A stretch of DNA of 64,000 bases from Tillus elongatus (GCA_964006375.1 OZ023266.1:13259565-13323564); one strand, 5' to 3'; shown: positions 1 through 11,697, numbered from the stretch's first letter. Notes: a model not told the origin generated them from the letters alone. Numbers and translations are program-made.

Positions 1-1029
1 AATGCCGCTTTCTACCTTTAAAATACACAATTTGATACGCCTCTGGCAAGGCAAGTCTTTTCCATTAGACGCCCCGATAAACACAATAGAGAGAGTTGTC
101 GGACACAGGGACCGGAAGATCGTCACAAATGAAGATATATAAATAGAAATCGACATTCCATGATCTGTAAGAGAAGAGAGAACAAATCAAATTTACAAGA
201 GAACAGAAGTAAAGGGAAGTTGACTAGACTAGAACAGACTTTTGTAGAGATCACGTACTTCCTTTGCGGACAATACCTGTCCGATTTGTGCGTAGTGCAT
301 GAATTAGGTCATGGGTAGGTATTAGAACCTTGCAGAAAAGGTTAAAGGACTAATTCATATTAAATAGGTTACCTAAAAGCTCGAACCGCTTCTCCCTGAA
401 AGACGAATGATATACTACAGATTGACCCATATGTATTTGACAATAATTAATTATTATAACAGGTTTTCATTCGCAAATAAGAAATGCTACAAAGTGGTTA
501 TAATAGCATATAACTTACTTTAACAACTGAGGAGCAGACTTTTAAATTGAGCTTTGTCCGTTTACGTAAATACTCAGGAAATGCAAAAAACTGCAGCCCT
601 TTTACTTTGTAAGTTATATAAAATTCAGCACGGTATCTAAATCTTTGAATTAATGCTTATACTGTAATAGTTAGTACATCAGTCATTAATAGTTTTTCGG
701 AAAAAAAAAAACATAAATTGTGATGGACAAAGCTCATTTTGTTTGTCTCTACTGGACAAAATATAGTTAGTTCGTCTTTAGATGGATAAAATGATAGAAG
801 ATTAGAAATCGGTTATTGTATTTCAACAATTACATAAAAATGCAAATTGAAAACGTGTTATATAACATTAGTGGCTTCATCAACAAGACACGAACGCTCT
901 TCACCGTCGTCACATCCGTCGCTATTGTTGTCAATATTATTGACTATATTGTTATACTAATGTCTCAAAATTGGTTCTAACCATGCCAGCTCAAGATCGG
1001 CAGCCCATTCCCTCATTAACGAATTTTTT
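1..1029. other. AT-rich stretch without a recognisable gene
   Basis: No open frame of useful length, RNA gene or repeat shared with the rest of the window was seen. It could be intergenic or intronic DNA of a gene outside the window. Confidence 0.5.
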
Positions 1030-1360
1030 CTAAGAAAATTAGTTAAAAATTATAGACCGTTAATCCATAAACTTAACTAAAACTACTGCCAAAGCATCAG
1101 AGAAAAGGTCTATTTGAAATGAATTTTCTGGAAGTATTTTATAATGAAGAGCAATGATGGTTGTAGCTGAAACTTAAGGGTTTGCAAAACACTCTTTACA
1201 CATTCCGTATTTCTTTCAGGTTCTTTGCCTAAATGCTGCCAATTTTGACGTTTCAAACAGCGACTTTTTTACGTTTTGAGGAAAACCCCACTTTTTTTTT
1301 CTTTAAATGCCTCTTTTTTGTCTTTAAACTTACAGACCTAAATTTGGTAAATTATTCACC

Positions 1361-1443
<83 letters not shown>

Positions 1444-1590
1444 CTGGATACTCTGGATATTGGTTCTACGGGGACTAGTTAGCGCTCATTTGAAGACATT
1501 TTTTTTAATTCAAAAGTCGGGACCTCCTCGTTAGTGAGTTTTTAAAGAAAATTCCCTAAAACAAGCACGTGTGAAGCCACGGGAAAAGTC
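1030..1590 (+). repeat. TAR dispersed repeat, copy a, with (TA)n core
   Basis: Related sequence recurs at 2097, 5505, 8043, 22272 (reverse), 30000 and 33530. Shared blocks are a segment beginning 'ttaaaaattatagacc', a block around 'gccaattttgacgttt', a block around 'aacttacagacctaaat', then a pure (TA)n run (1364-1438) and a tail around 'ggacctcctc'. The block order is the same in each copy. It has no coding capacity; reading frames through it are only TA tracts. Probably a non-autonomous element of unknown class. Confidence 0.75.
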
Positions 1591-1794
1591 TACGACTGTA
1601 TTAAATATGGAACGATTTCACTAAGTTAGGGCAAGAACAAACAACCAGATATGGTATTCAAATTGAATCAAGTCTTAAAACTTTCATCTCCTCTTTATCA
1701 ATTTTTTTTTATAGAAAAACCCGCTAAAAATTCAACAACCAGATTAGATAACTGTAAAGTGACATGAGACTAAAAAAATTGATAAAAAGTAAAG

Positions 1795-1875
1795 TCACTA
1801 ACCAGGAATAGAACTCGTCATCTGGGAGTCGATTATACGCTGTACAGGGACCTAGCCCACTGAGCTACGCACTAA
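1795..1875 (-). repeat. Possible tRNA-derived SINE head
   Basis: On the - strand a good tRNA A box (TAGCTCAGTGGG) is followed about 45 bases later by a B-box-like run (GAGTTCTATTCC). These are the internal RNA polymerase III promoter elements. The middle does not fold as a clean anticodon arm, so a functional tRNA is unlikely. No 3' tail or target duplication was defined. Confidence 0.45.
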
Positions 1876-2096
1876 ATTCCTTTACTAACAGGAATATCCT
1901 ATTGTTCAAGGGTTTACAATTTACATAAAACCATTTTGTTTACAATGGATTTTTTGCTTGTATTTTAACGAAATCAAGAAAAATAACGACTTATACACAT
2001 ACCTAGGAGATTGTTAGTCATTTCTTGTAGTATTTTTCACTCACATTCTGATCAATCAATTTTTACGTTTTAATTTTCTTGAATCAGATTTAATTA

Positions 2097-2380
2097 ATTA
2101 AAAATTATTTTACCTCTAACTTTTTTGTCTTTTAAGATAAAAATCTGAATTTTGGTACGTAGGATACTCTTCATGACAGAAAACAGGGTATCAAATTCGG
2201 TGGCCCTCACTTTGTTATTTGCAGAAATATAATTTTTTTCGAAAGAAAACACACAATTTTTCGGGAAAACCTGGGCTATTTTCCTGAATAACAAACATAT
2301 CCAATCCACTTACAAAAGGAAGGTATTTGCCAGATTTGATCAAAATCGGCCTATCATTTTTTGAGTTATCGGTGTGATAC

Positions 2381-2443
<63 letters not shown>
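2097..2443 (+). repeat. TAR repeat, copy b, left half, ending in (TA)n
   Basis: Matches the body of the other TAR copies, including the 'ttttgagttatcggtg' block, and ends in a (TA)n tract (2389-2443). The mariner-type element at 2444-4361 interrupts it; the matching tail resumes at 4362. Confidence 0.75.
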
Positions 2444-2447
<4 letters not shown>

Positions 2448-4361
2448 GGGGCATTGAAAACGAAACAGACCGATTTGCGTCCAGAGAAATTTTTTTTTAA
2501 GAAACACTGAAACACGTCAATTTTAATATTGAGGGGGACATGTTTTGACATAAAACGCAACTTTGTCACATCAACCCCTTAATGGTGGTGATAACAACCC
2601 TTATATTTTAAATGGGGAACAGAGTGTTACATCATTTGAAAGCTCTTTCTCTTCTGAATTCAGCACATTAATTTTTTTGCAAGTTTTATCAACTCGTTTA
2701 AAAATTATTCACAGTTGAAAATGCAAAAACGCATTTCACTCTTTCCGATAAGAAATGTGCTGATAGTCAATGTTTTGTTGGTTTGTAAACAAAAAATTGA
2801 CTTATCAGAACATTTCTTATCAGAATGAGAGAAATGCGGCTTATTATTTCAGTTTATCTGTCCGTTTGATACTTGATAATGCTACCGAAAATTAATTTCA
2901 CAATGGTGTATTCTGTAGAAGAAAGAGTTGAAATAACTACTCTCTTTTTCAAAAAACGATGACTGTGCCAACCGTATCGCAAATTTCTTTAATGAACGAC
3001 ATCCGAACAGACATGTTAACAGAAAATACATTTTGGAGTTAGTTGCAAAGTTTCGGCAAAGTGGTTCAGTAGCCAACAAAAAACGGGATCCTGAACGTGA
3101 ATTTCCGGTTATAAATGAGACTACTGAGATTGAAGTTTTAGGACAAATTGCTGCAGACCCAACTTTGAACACGAGAAAATTGGCTACTGTTTCGAACATC
3201 AAAAGAAGAACTATTCAACGTATATTGAAGTATCATAAATTTCACCCGTATAAAATTCATCTTGTACAACAACTGAATGAAGATGATTTTGATCGGCGGC
3301 TGGAGTTTTGTGAAATTATGACTGCACGAATAGCTAACAACGGGAACTTTCTGTTCAATATCTGTTTTTTAGACGAGTGTACGTTTTATTAAACTCTACA
3401 GTCAACCGTCATAATTGCCGTTATTGGGCAGATAATAATCCACAAAATTTTTCACGAAGTTCATACTCAAACTCCACAGAAATTGAATGTTTGGACTGGC
3501 ATTTTTGGAGACCGTTTAATCGGACCAATTTTTCTTGATGGCAATTTGAGTGGCGAAACGTATTTGAAGTTACTAGAAGATATAATTTACCCTCTACTAA
3601 TTGACATTGGTGAAAATGATGATCACCCTCAAGAAAATCAATTAGTGTTTCAACAAGATGGAGCTCCTCCGCATTTTTCACAACGTGTTAGGGAGTTTGT
3701 GAACAGAGTTTCCAGAGCAATGGATTGGGCGTAGAGGTGCTATTGAGTGGCCCCCTAGATCACCAAATTTAACTCCTTTAGACTTCTTTATATGGGGTCA
3801 TTTAAAGAGTAGAATTTACGCAACAGAACCGGAGTCTCTGGAAGAATTATGACGATGCGTTGTTGAAGAATGCCGTCTGATAACTCCATAAATGCTCCAG
3901 AATGTCAGAGCTCGTTTTGAATAAAATTTGTACTTTTGTATGGAAGCTGGTGGTCAACAATTTGAACACTTACTTAACTGAATAAATATTTTTGAACGTT
4001 TGGTTTTGTTTTTTAGTTTTTTTTTAACGAAAAATTGACTAATTAGTGCATTTCTTATCACAATGAATGAAATACGTTCTTGCAACTCAAACTGTGAGTA
4101 ATTTTTAAACGAGTTGATAAAACTTCCACAAAAATTTGTGTGCTGAATTCAAAAAAGAAAGAGCTTTCAAATGATGTAACACTCGACCCATCTTCCCTAT
4201 TTAAAATACAAGGGTTGTTATCACCACCCTTAAGGGGTTGATGTGACAAAGTTGAGTTTTATGTCAAAACATGCCCCCCTAAATATTAAAATTGACGTGT
4301 TTCAGCGTGTCTTAACAAAAATTTCTCTGGACCCAAATCGGATATAAACTGAAACTGACCC
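2444..4361 (+). mobile_element. Broken mariner-type DNA transposon A with long inverted repeats
   Basis: The ends form inverted repeats of about 350-380 bp (roughly 2444-2830 against 4020-4361), including a matching 'aaacacgtcaattttaatatt' region. They enclose one transposase gene broken by frameshifts. The element sits at the end of a (TA)n run inside a TAR repeat, as expected for a family that targets TA. The outermost tips match poorly, so the exact ends are uncertain by a few bases. Confidence 0.8.
2903..3981 (+). pseudogene. Mariner-type (IS630-Tc1-mariner) transposase, inactivated
   Basis: When intact, this family cuts and pastes its own element using a DDE/D catalytic triad. From ATG 2903 a short frame stops near 2959; homology continues in the other frames. 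The helix-turn-helix region lies at about 2960-3290. The first catalytic Asp is in 'FLDECTF' near 3372. The second is in 'FQQDGAPPH' near 3660. The third region is around 'SPNLTPLDFF' near 3770. At least three frameshifts or stops break it (about 2959, 3390, 3720, 3850). The closest relative in the window is the intact transposase at 8894-9997. It cannot make an active enzyme as it stands. Confidence 0.85.
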
Positions 4362-4490
4362 TGGATATGGGTTCTAGGTGGCCTAGTTCGCCGTCATTTG
4401 AAGAAATTTTTTCAAAATTCAAAAGTCGGGACCTCCTCATAAGTGATTTTTTTAAAAGGAAATTCACTAAAAAGGTTGGCGACCACTGCT
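4362..4490 (+). repeat. TAR repeat, copy b, right tail
   Basis: Matches the sequence just after the (TA)n run of copy a (1440-1575), including 'aaaagtcgggacctcctc'. It is the displaced second half of the copy interrupted by element A. Confidence 0.75.
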
Positions 4491-5352
4491 GTAGAGTATA
4501 TATTATGTACAGTATAAAAAACATTTCCTTCCTTGAATAAATTACTTTCTTGGTGTGATTATTTCTCTTTCTAATAAAGTATTATATAAAGAAAGCAACC
4601 GAATAACAAAACACCTCTGATTTTATGTTGAGCAAACTAGAGCTGCCGAAAAGAAAATAAAATTAGGACAAAGCTACAGTTTTTTTCTCATATTAATAGG
4701 TAAATATTACGCCAAGTAAAGACGACTGAATTTTTTAACTTCATTTCTGAGGAACTTTCCTTGTCATGCTTATTTCGCTTGTTTTCCTTACATTAAAATT
4801 TAAATTGCTTTCACAAAAACTTTTACTTACTTCATAAATGTTAAAACACCTTTTCATTCGAAATGTAAATTTCTGGTTCTGATTCATCGGCAAACTTGAA
4901 TAAGACACTTGGATAGCTATACATATATATACATATACATTGTGTCCTCTTGAGTAAAAATATTTGAATACATTTTATTGACTCTTCAATTGAAATGGCG
5001 GGATTTAATATTTATTGCTTCCACATTCAATTCGCCGACTGATTTATTGATTTCCCAGTGTGTTTATATAATCAAGCTGCAAACTTATTGCGTTCCAAAT
5101 AAAATATCGACTCACTGATTCTTGCTTTCACTCGCAACAAGGTTCGCTGATCCTATATCATTTTTTTCTAATAAATTTTAAAGTGCCCAAAGTACGGAAT
5201 AATGTTTATATATCACATACGGTTTCAGAAGACCCGTCAAATAAAATGAAAATAACTGCTGAAGACAGGGAATCATGATTGCGAAAAGGACATCGCCTTT
5301 ATTTTGTTATGACGATGAAAATATATTTTCATTTACTTAAAAGATATGTAAG
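4491..5352. other. AT-rich stretch, nothing recognised
   Basis: No frame, RNA gene or repeat shared within the window was seen, apart from a short impure (TA) run near 4920. Confidence 0.4.
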
Positions 5353-5502
5353 AAAGGCTAGATGCATTCTCACCACAATTAGAACCGTAGACCGGTTTCG
5401 CTCTAATTAGAGCTCGTCAGTACGGCATACTAATTGTAGCGAAAATACACCTATAAGTAATACGGCTATGGTAGCTAGCCTCCCAACACTAAGTGAGATG
5501 TA
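5353..5502 (-). repeat. Hammerhead-bearing repeat, copy 1
   Basis: About 150 bp, closely matched at 17893-18043, running from 'aaggctagatgcattctc' to 'cactaagtgagatgta'. Similarity stops sharply on both sides, so it behaves as a discrete mobile or satellite unit. The - strand carries a hammerhead ribozyme (separate entry). Such ribozymes are known in Penelope-like elements, retrozymes and some SINEs and satellites; which of these this is cannot be decided here. Confidence 0.75.
5375..5437 (-). ncRNA. Type I hammerhead self-cleaving ribozyme
   Basis: Reading the - strand: the core CTGACGA (5414-5420) is followed by a perfect stem II (GCTCT-AATT-AGAGC, 5400-5413), the GAAA box (5396-5399), a minimal stem III (ACCGGT) and the canonical cleavage triplet GTC ending at 5390. 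Stem I has five Watson-Crick pairs and a G-T pair (GCCGTA with TACGGT). After a small internal loop it continues with eight more pairs (ACAATTAG with CTAATTGT). Every conserved core position is present. The very short stem III is typical of retroelement hammerheads, which often cleave better as dimers. Cleavage is predicted between 5390 and 5389. Confidence 0.85.
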
Positions 5503-5504
5503 TC

Positions 5505-5804
5505 CTCTACCAAAATTAGTTAAAAATTATAGACCATAAACTTAATTAAACTACCGCCATAGCAGAATAGGGGTCTATTTAAAATGAAATTTCTGGAAAT
5601 ATTTTAGTAAAATGAAGGACAATGACGGTTGAAGCTGAAACTTAAGGGTTTGCAGAACACTCTTCTTACGACTTTTTCTTCACATAATCCGTATTTGTTT
5701 CAGGTTCTTTGCCTAAATGTTGCCAATTTTGACGTTTAAAATCGCGACTTGACGTTTTGAGCAAAACCCCTTTTTTTATTTAAATGGTCATAACTTTTTT
5801 AGTA
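5505..5804 (+). repeat. TAR repeat, copy c, truncated
   Basis: Matches the first about 300 bases of other TAR copies (from 'gttaaaaattatagacc' to 'cataactttttt'). It then breaks off directly into the piggyBac remnant, with no (TA)n core. Confidence 0.7.
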
Positions 5805-7792
5805 AATTTTCTTTTGAATTTTGGTAACCTTATGGAAGCTGCCGGTGTTACCACTAACGCACACGAAAATGATGTAACCGAAAATTAATCTGAAATAGTG
5901 CAAGATCGGGAAAAATACTATTTAGGGAAAAATGGAACTAAATGGAGAAAAACATATTATAACAGGAATGTGAGAACCCGAGGCGAGAACCTGATAACTC
6001 AATTGCCTGGTGTCAAAAGATCCGCTAGAGATAAAAAAGTCCTCTTGAATGTTTTCTTATTTTCATCGATGAAGAAATGATAGACGATATTACGCGGTGG
6101 ACAAATCAACCGAATTGAGGAAAAACACGTGAATGGGAGAAATTTTCTTATTATCAACCTACAAATAGTATAGAACTAAAAGCTTTATTTGGACTGCTAT
6201 ATTTAGCTGGAGTTTTTCGAAACAACCACCGTTTACTGAAGGATTTATGGAAAACTGGCGGAACAGGTTTTGAAATATTTCGAGTAACTATGGCCCAAAG
6301 ACGGTTTAAATTTTTGCTTACATGTTTGCGATTTGATAATAAAGAAAATCGCTCGCAAAGACGCGAAATAGATAAGCTGGTACCTATTAGAGCCATAACA
6401 GAAAAATTTACTGATAATTGCAAAAATGCCTATTCGCCTGGTAGATATTTAACCATTGATGAGAAATTGGAAGCGTTTAGAGGCAGATGTCCATTTCGCC
6501 AGTACATACCGAATAAACCGGCTAAGTACGGCATTAAGGTTCAAGCTTTGGTAGATGCCCGAACGCATTATTTAGTAAACATGGAGGTCTATGTGGGTAA
6601 GCAACCTGATGGGCCCTTTGCTCTTAGTAATACTCCAACTGCAATAGTGGAACGGCTCGTCAGTCCATATGATGGTAGTCACAGAAATATTACGTGTGAC
6701 AATTGGTTACGATTTATTTGAAAAGCTCCGTAGAAATAATCATCTGACTGGAGTCGGTACAATTCGAAAAAATAAAAGGGAAATTCCTCCGACATTTTTG
6801 AATGTTCGAAATCGACCAATAAAGTCAGGTGTTTTTGGTTTTCAAGAAAATTTTACAATAGTATCGTACGTTCCAAGAAAGGGCAAGGTGGTTCTGCTGA
6901 TGTCAACCCTTCATCATGACGATTCCGTAGATGAATCCGAAAATAACCTACCTGAAATAATTTCATTCTACAATATAACGAAAGGAGGGGTAGATACAGT
7001 AGATGAATTGTCTGCAAACTATAATGTATCTCGCAATAGCCGACTATGGCCTCTAACACTATTTTTTTTCTATAATGAACACTGCCGGTATCAATTCCCA
7101 GATAATCCATCGTGAAAATAATAATGGATTAATTCTGAAATGAAAAGATTTTCTCACAATGTTGGGGTTTGAATTGATAAATGATTATCAAAAAGCAAGG
7201 ATGACCGACTTTAGAATACCTCGTGAAATAAGGACGGCTTTGCTCAAAATCAGAGGAGAACCCTAAGAACCTCCTACAAAGAAACAAAGACCTAACAAAC
7301 CGCGCAGATGTGATTTTTGTCATCGTAATCGTGATTGCAAAACTAAATATGTATGTGAGGCTTGCGAAAAAATGTTATGTTTAGAACACGCGCTTATGTA
7401 CTGCGAAAATTGTAGTCACTTTGCAAATGCATAACTTTTTTGGTTTTACATATTTTGATTAAAAAAAATTTATATAGTACACTGCAATGTATTATTTACT
7501 TATATTCTATTGTTTCTGTTTATTTGATGGTATAGAACCATTGTAAATAAAAGTTTTTTATAAACGTTTTTTTACTGCCTAAAACAGGATGATATGAGCT
7601 TTTCTTTTTTAATTTTCTTCTTCTAAAGAAGTTTTTGTGTTGCTAATGAAGAAATGTGATATTTGTATTAAGTGTCATAAAAAATATATATCAAAAATTC
7701 AGTGAAAGGAAATTGAAAAAATAATAATTGTGGGGTATGTGATACCCCACATGTCGGAAGATGTTAAAGATTTTCACATGTCAGACGCCGGG
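5805..7792 (+). mobile_element. piggyBac-like DNA transposon remnant
   Basis: Contains a broken piggyBac transposase. On the right it ends at ...GCCGGG followed by TTAA (7793-7796), the target site of piggyBac elements. The TTAA lies inside the 250-bp repeat also seen intact at 23092. A GC-rich palindrome (TGTGGGGTATGTGATACCCC, around 7731) sits near the right end. The left inverted repeat is missing: coding-like sequence follows TAR repeat copy c directly, so the 5' end was probably lost by deletion. Confidence 0.8.
5820..7434 (+). pseudogene. piggyBac transposase, inactivated
   Basis: piggyBac transposases excise precisely at TTAA with an RNase H-like DDD active site. Recognisable blocks are the N-terminal 'NRNVRTRGENLI' region (about 5960), the first Asp in 'TIDEKLEAFRGRCPF' (about 6460), the second in 'CDNW' (about 6698) and the third in 'GGVDTVDEL' (about 6990). 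The C-terminal Cys/His-rich domain (about 7310-7420) has Cys pairs in 'CDFC', 'CEAC' and 'CENC'. Stops near 5907, 6078, 6117, 7113 and 7264 and frameshifts near 6080 and 6690 break it. All three Asp remain, so this looks like gradual decay of a once complete gene. Confidence 0.9.
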
Positions 7793-8042
7793 TTAACCTA
7801 TAAGGTTGACCAAGAAACCAGTTTTGTCGGGAACACTTTAAGTTTACTTTCGGAAATTTTTGTACATTTTCAAACAATAAAGTTATCTCAATGAAACATG
7901 GCACATTGTTTCTACTATATAGGTTATACTGGTAACCAAATTTGATGCCTGCTTTCTTTAAAAAAAACACACACATATTTGCTATTAAAAACATTTTTAT
8001 GAAAATTCACTACCATAACGCACTTTCTGCGTCCAGACTTTT
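7793..8042 (+). repeat. 250-bp dispersed repeat (R250), copy 1
   Basis: Closely matches 23092-23345 and, in part, 41378-41495; inverted and diverged copies lie at 32300-32640. It runs from 'ttaacctataaggttgacc' to a hairpin terminus ending 'tgcgtccagac'. The piggyBac remnant joins it at TTAA. No coding capacity. Confidence 0.8.
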
Positions 8043-8347
<305 letters not shown>

Positions 8348-8893
8348 GGTCGCTGATAAGTCTGGAAACGGTCGATTATCCGGGAAAATATACAAGGTGT
8401 AGAAAAAAGTTTTATACAAAAGTTTTTGGGTTCTTCAATGTCTACTAGGCGGTGATAATTTTATTTATACAGGGTTGGTCATACAGGCGTGGCACACCAA
8501 TATTAATTTTTTTTTAATGGAACACCCTATATATTATTCGATATTTCAATCCTTCTCTTAATTTTGAGCAACATTTATGAGAAGCATAATGTACCTAAAC
8601 TCAATCGTTTCCGGGTAAAAAATAAATAAAAATAAACGCTACTGTTTTTAAAATCTATTGGATGAAGAACAAAAATAAATGAAAAGTAGAATATCCCTTG
8701 AAAACAATCTGTGAGTGTGAAAAGAACCGGTTGCGATGTTTTTAACATTGTTTGGAATCCCAAGATAAGATAAGATGCCCATAAGAAACGCGGTATTATT
8801 CTTTTGTTTTAAAATGTTTCCAGGACAACGAATGTCAAACATTCATTCAGTGTCAACAGTTTTGAAACATTAGTAATTTAGTGTCAACAGTTT

Positions 8894-9997
8894 TTGTGCA
8901 AAATGGCAAGTTTAAGTGAAACCGAACGTATCGAAATTTTAATGATGATAGGGTACGGTGATAGAACACGAAGTTTTGCTCAAGTGGTGATTATGTTCAA
9001 TGAGTTGCATCCTGAGCGGGAATCGATCTCCAAATCCACAGTTTCGAAAACTTTGCATCGTTTTCACGAAACTGGCGGTATCAAGGATAAACCTAGAACT
9101 GGAAGGCCAGTAACCGTTACAAATGAAGAAAATTCTTTGAATGTAATATTGGATGTGGTGGAAAATCCGAAAACTTCGGCACAGCAATTGGCTTTAAATC
9201 ACAATATGAGTCGATATTCAATTCAAAAGATTACGAAGCGGGAAAAGTTCCGTCCATATAAAATTCATTTATTGCAAGAACTGAGTGAAGACGATTTTGA
9301 TCGCAGAATCGAGTTCTGTGAACTTATTATGGAGAAGTTACGCCAAAATTTTAACTTTGCCAACCACATTTTGTTTTCCGACGAATCTACATTTTGTTTG
9401 AATGGACAAGTCAACCGACACAACTGTAGGTACTGGTCAGACGAAAACCCACATTGGATGGAACAAATTCACACCCAAAGACCGCAAAAAGTAAATGTTT
9501 GGTGTGCTATTATTGGTGGACATATCATAGGACCTTATTTTATACACGGTAATTTGAACTCTGCTCGATATTTGACACTTTTGCAAGAATCAATTGTTCC
9601 AGACGTTAGTCGATTATTTCCGAACAATAACGACCCAAATCTACCAGCGGAAGAAATATGGTTTCAGCAGGATGGGGCACCCCCTCATTTTGGAATTGAG
9701 GTACGGGAATATCTGAATCAAACCTTTCCTGGCAGATGGATAGGGCGCAGGGGAACTATTGAATGGCCAGCTAGGTCTCCCGACATGACGCCGCTTGACT
9801 TTTTTTTGTGGGGTCATGTAAAAAATTTAATTTACCAAAATAGACCGCAGAATATTGAAGAGTTGCAAGCAAGGATTGTGCATGAAATTAATAACATTCC
9901 TCAAAACGCTCTTGTAAATGCAGTGCAATGTTTTGTTAAGCGAATTCATTATTGTCAGGAGGTCAATGGAGAACACTTTGAACATCTTATAAAATAG
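8894..9997 (+). CDS. DD41D mariner-type transposase, intact frame
   Basis: Encodes 367 residues without interruption and would catalyse cut-and-paste movement at TA sites in the nucleus. An N-terminal helix-turn-helix pair (about residues 5-120) should bind the inverted repeats; a 'GRPVTVT' linker resembles the AT-hook-like joint of mariner proteins. The catalytic domain follows: first Asp in 'FSDESTF' (about residue 161), second in 'FQQDGAPPH' (about 258), third in 'MTPLDFFLWG' (about 300). Forty-one residues separate the second and third Asp, the signature of the DD41D (rosa-like) group. The start matches the family and is preceded by AAA. Two related broken genes lie at 2903 and 39860. Confidence 0.9.
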   Translation: MCKMASLSETERIEILMMIGYGDRTRSFAQVVIMFNELHPERESISKSTVSKTLHRFHETGGIKDKPRTGRPVTVTNEENSLNVILDVVENPKTSAQQLALNHNMSRYSIQKITKREKFRPYKIHLLQELSEDDFDRRIEFCELIMEKLRQNFNFANHILFSDESTFCLNGQVNRHNCRYWSDENPHWMEQIHTQRPQKVNVWCAIIGGHIIGPYFIHGNLNSARYLTLLQESIVPDVSRLFPNNNDPNLPAEEIWFQQDGAPPHFGIEVREYLNQTFPGRWIGRRGTIEWPARSPDMTPLDFFLWGHVKNLIYQNRPQNIEELQARIVHEINNIPQNALVNAVQCFVKRIHYCQEVNGEHFEHLIK

Positions 9998-10121
9998 GAT
10001 TCCAAACAATGTTAAAAACATCGCAACCGGTTCTTTTCACACTCACAGATTGTTTTCAAGAGATATTCTACTTTTCATTTATTTTTGTTCTTCATCCAAT
10101 AGATTTTAGAAACAATAGAGT

Positions 10122-10186
10122 TTATTTTTTGTGGCTGATGGACGAAGAGTTCAAGGCCATCTCAAAACTCAACTCAACTCAACTCA
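10122..10186 (+). other. Insertion in the right inverted repeat of element B
   Basis: These about 65 bases have no counterpart in the left arm and include a short CTCAA tandem array. The flanking 'gtttattttt' occurs on both sides, as if duplicated. It could be a tiny nested insertion or filler DNA from gap repair. Confidence 0.6.
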
Positions 10187-10474
10187 GTTTATTTTTATTT
10201 ATTTTTTTACCCGGAAACGATTGAGTTTATGTACATCATGCTTCTGATAAATGTTGCTCAAAATTAAGAGAAGGATTGAAATATCGAATAATTTATAGGG
10301 TGTTCCATTAAAAAAAAAATATTGGTGTGCCACGCCTGTATGACCAACCCTGTATAAATGAAATTATCACCGCCTAGTAGACATTGAAGAACCCAAAAAC
10401 TTTTGTATAAAACTTTTTTCGACACCTTGTATATTTTCCCGGATAATCGACCGTTTCCAGACTTATCAGCGACC

Positions 10475-10910
<436 letters not shown>

Positions 10911-11697
10911 TTTTTTAATATTATCATTATATTAAGGATCAAAATCTCTCATATATCTAGTCTGATGTCTCAATCAATAAGTTATCAATCAAGTTTATAC
11001 ATATTAAGTCTGTTAAATGTCTTATCAATTCTCCGGCATGTTGAGAGATGCTCATTAACTTGAGCAGTCTCTCTCACTCGCTCTCTTTCAACATACCGGA
11101 TGTGTGGTGTAACGTGAACTCTGTCAGCAAAGATACATAAACCGCAAAGAGCAGGTAGATGGTAACCAACTGTTGCGAAACTTATCTTTGATGTGTCTAA
11201 TGGAACTTTAGTTGAACGAGTAGTGAACATATAGATACATACACATGCATACATACAAGGTAGTATCTTGCCTTAAGCAAAAGCCAGAGACCTTAATATT
11301 GACTCGGTGTTCTCATGTTTAAAATGAAAATTCTTACAGCGTGGTTTAAAGTTAAACACTCCATCGCTTTAGATTATCGTTAAACACTCAAACAGATGGG
11401 CGAAAGACTACCTTGACCTTGGAAGTCTAAGCTTTAAACTTTATAGGACATAAGCAGGGCTCGGATTATATGAAATTCGCATATTTTTTGCCTAAATTGC
11501 ATATTTCCATATATTTTGCATTATTTGCATATTTTACAATTTTTAGGGGTTTCCGTATATAACAAAAGCCATATACTTATTTCAATGTAAGCAACTGCTA
11601 AGGTAAATTTATAGGCCGTTCAAATGTAGCTGGCGGAAAGGAGACTCCAAATTCCTGGGATTGTATAGTTAGAGCGCTTCACTCAGATATAAGACAG
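10911..11697. other. Stretch without recognised feature
   Basis: No convincing coding, RNA or repeat feature. Short frames near 10985-11254 lack family resemblance. Confidence 0.4.

Noticed and set aside
8009..8040. Helitron 3' end (hairpin near terminus)
   Set aside because: The hairpin is suggestive, but no CTRR end, 5' TC start, A-T insertion site or Rep/helicase gene was found, and the motif occurs inverted at both ends of one element (62137 and 63933).
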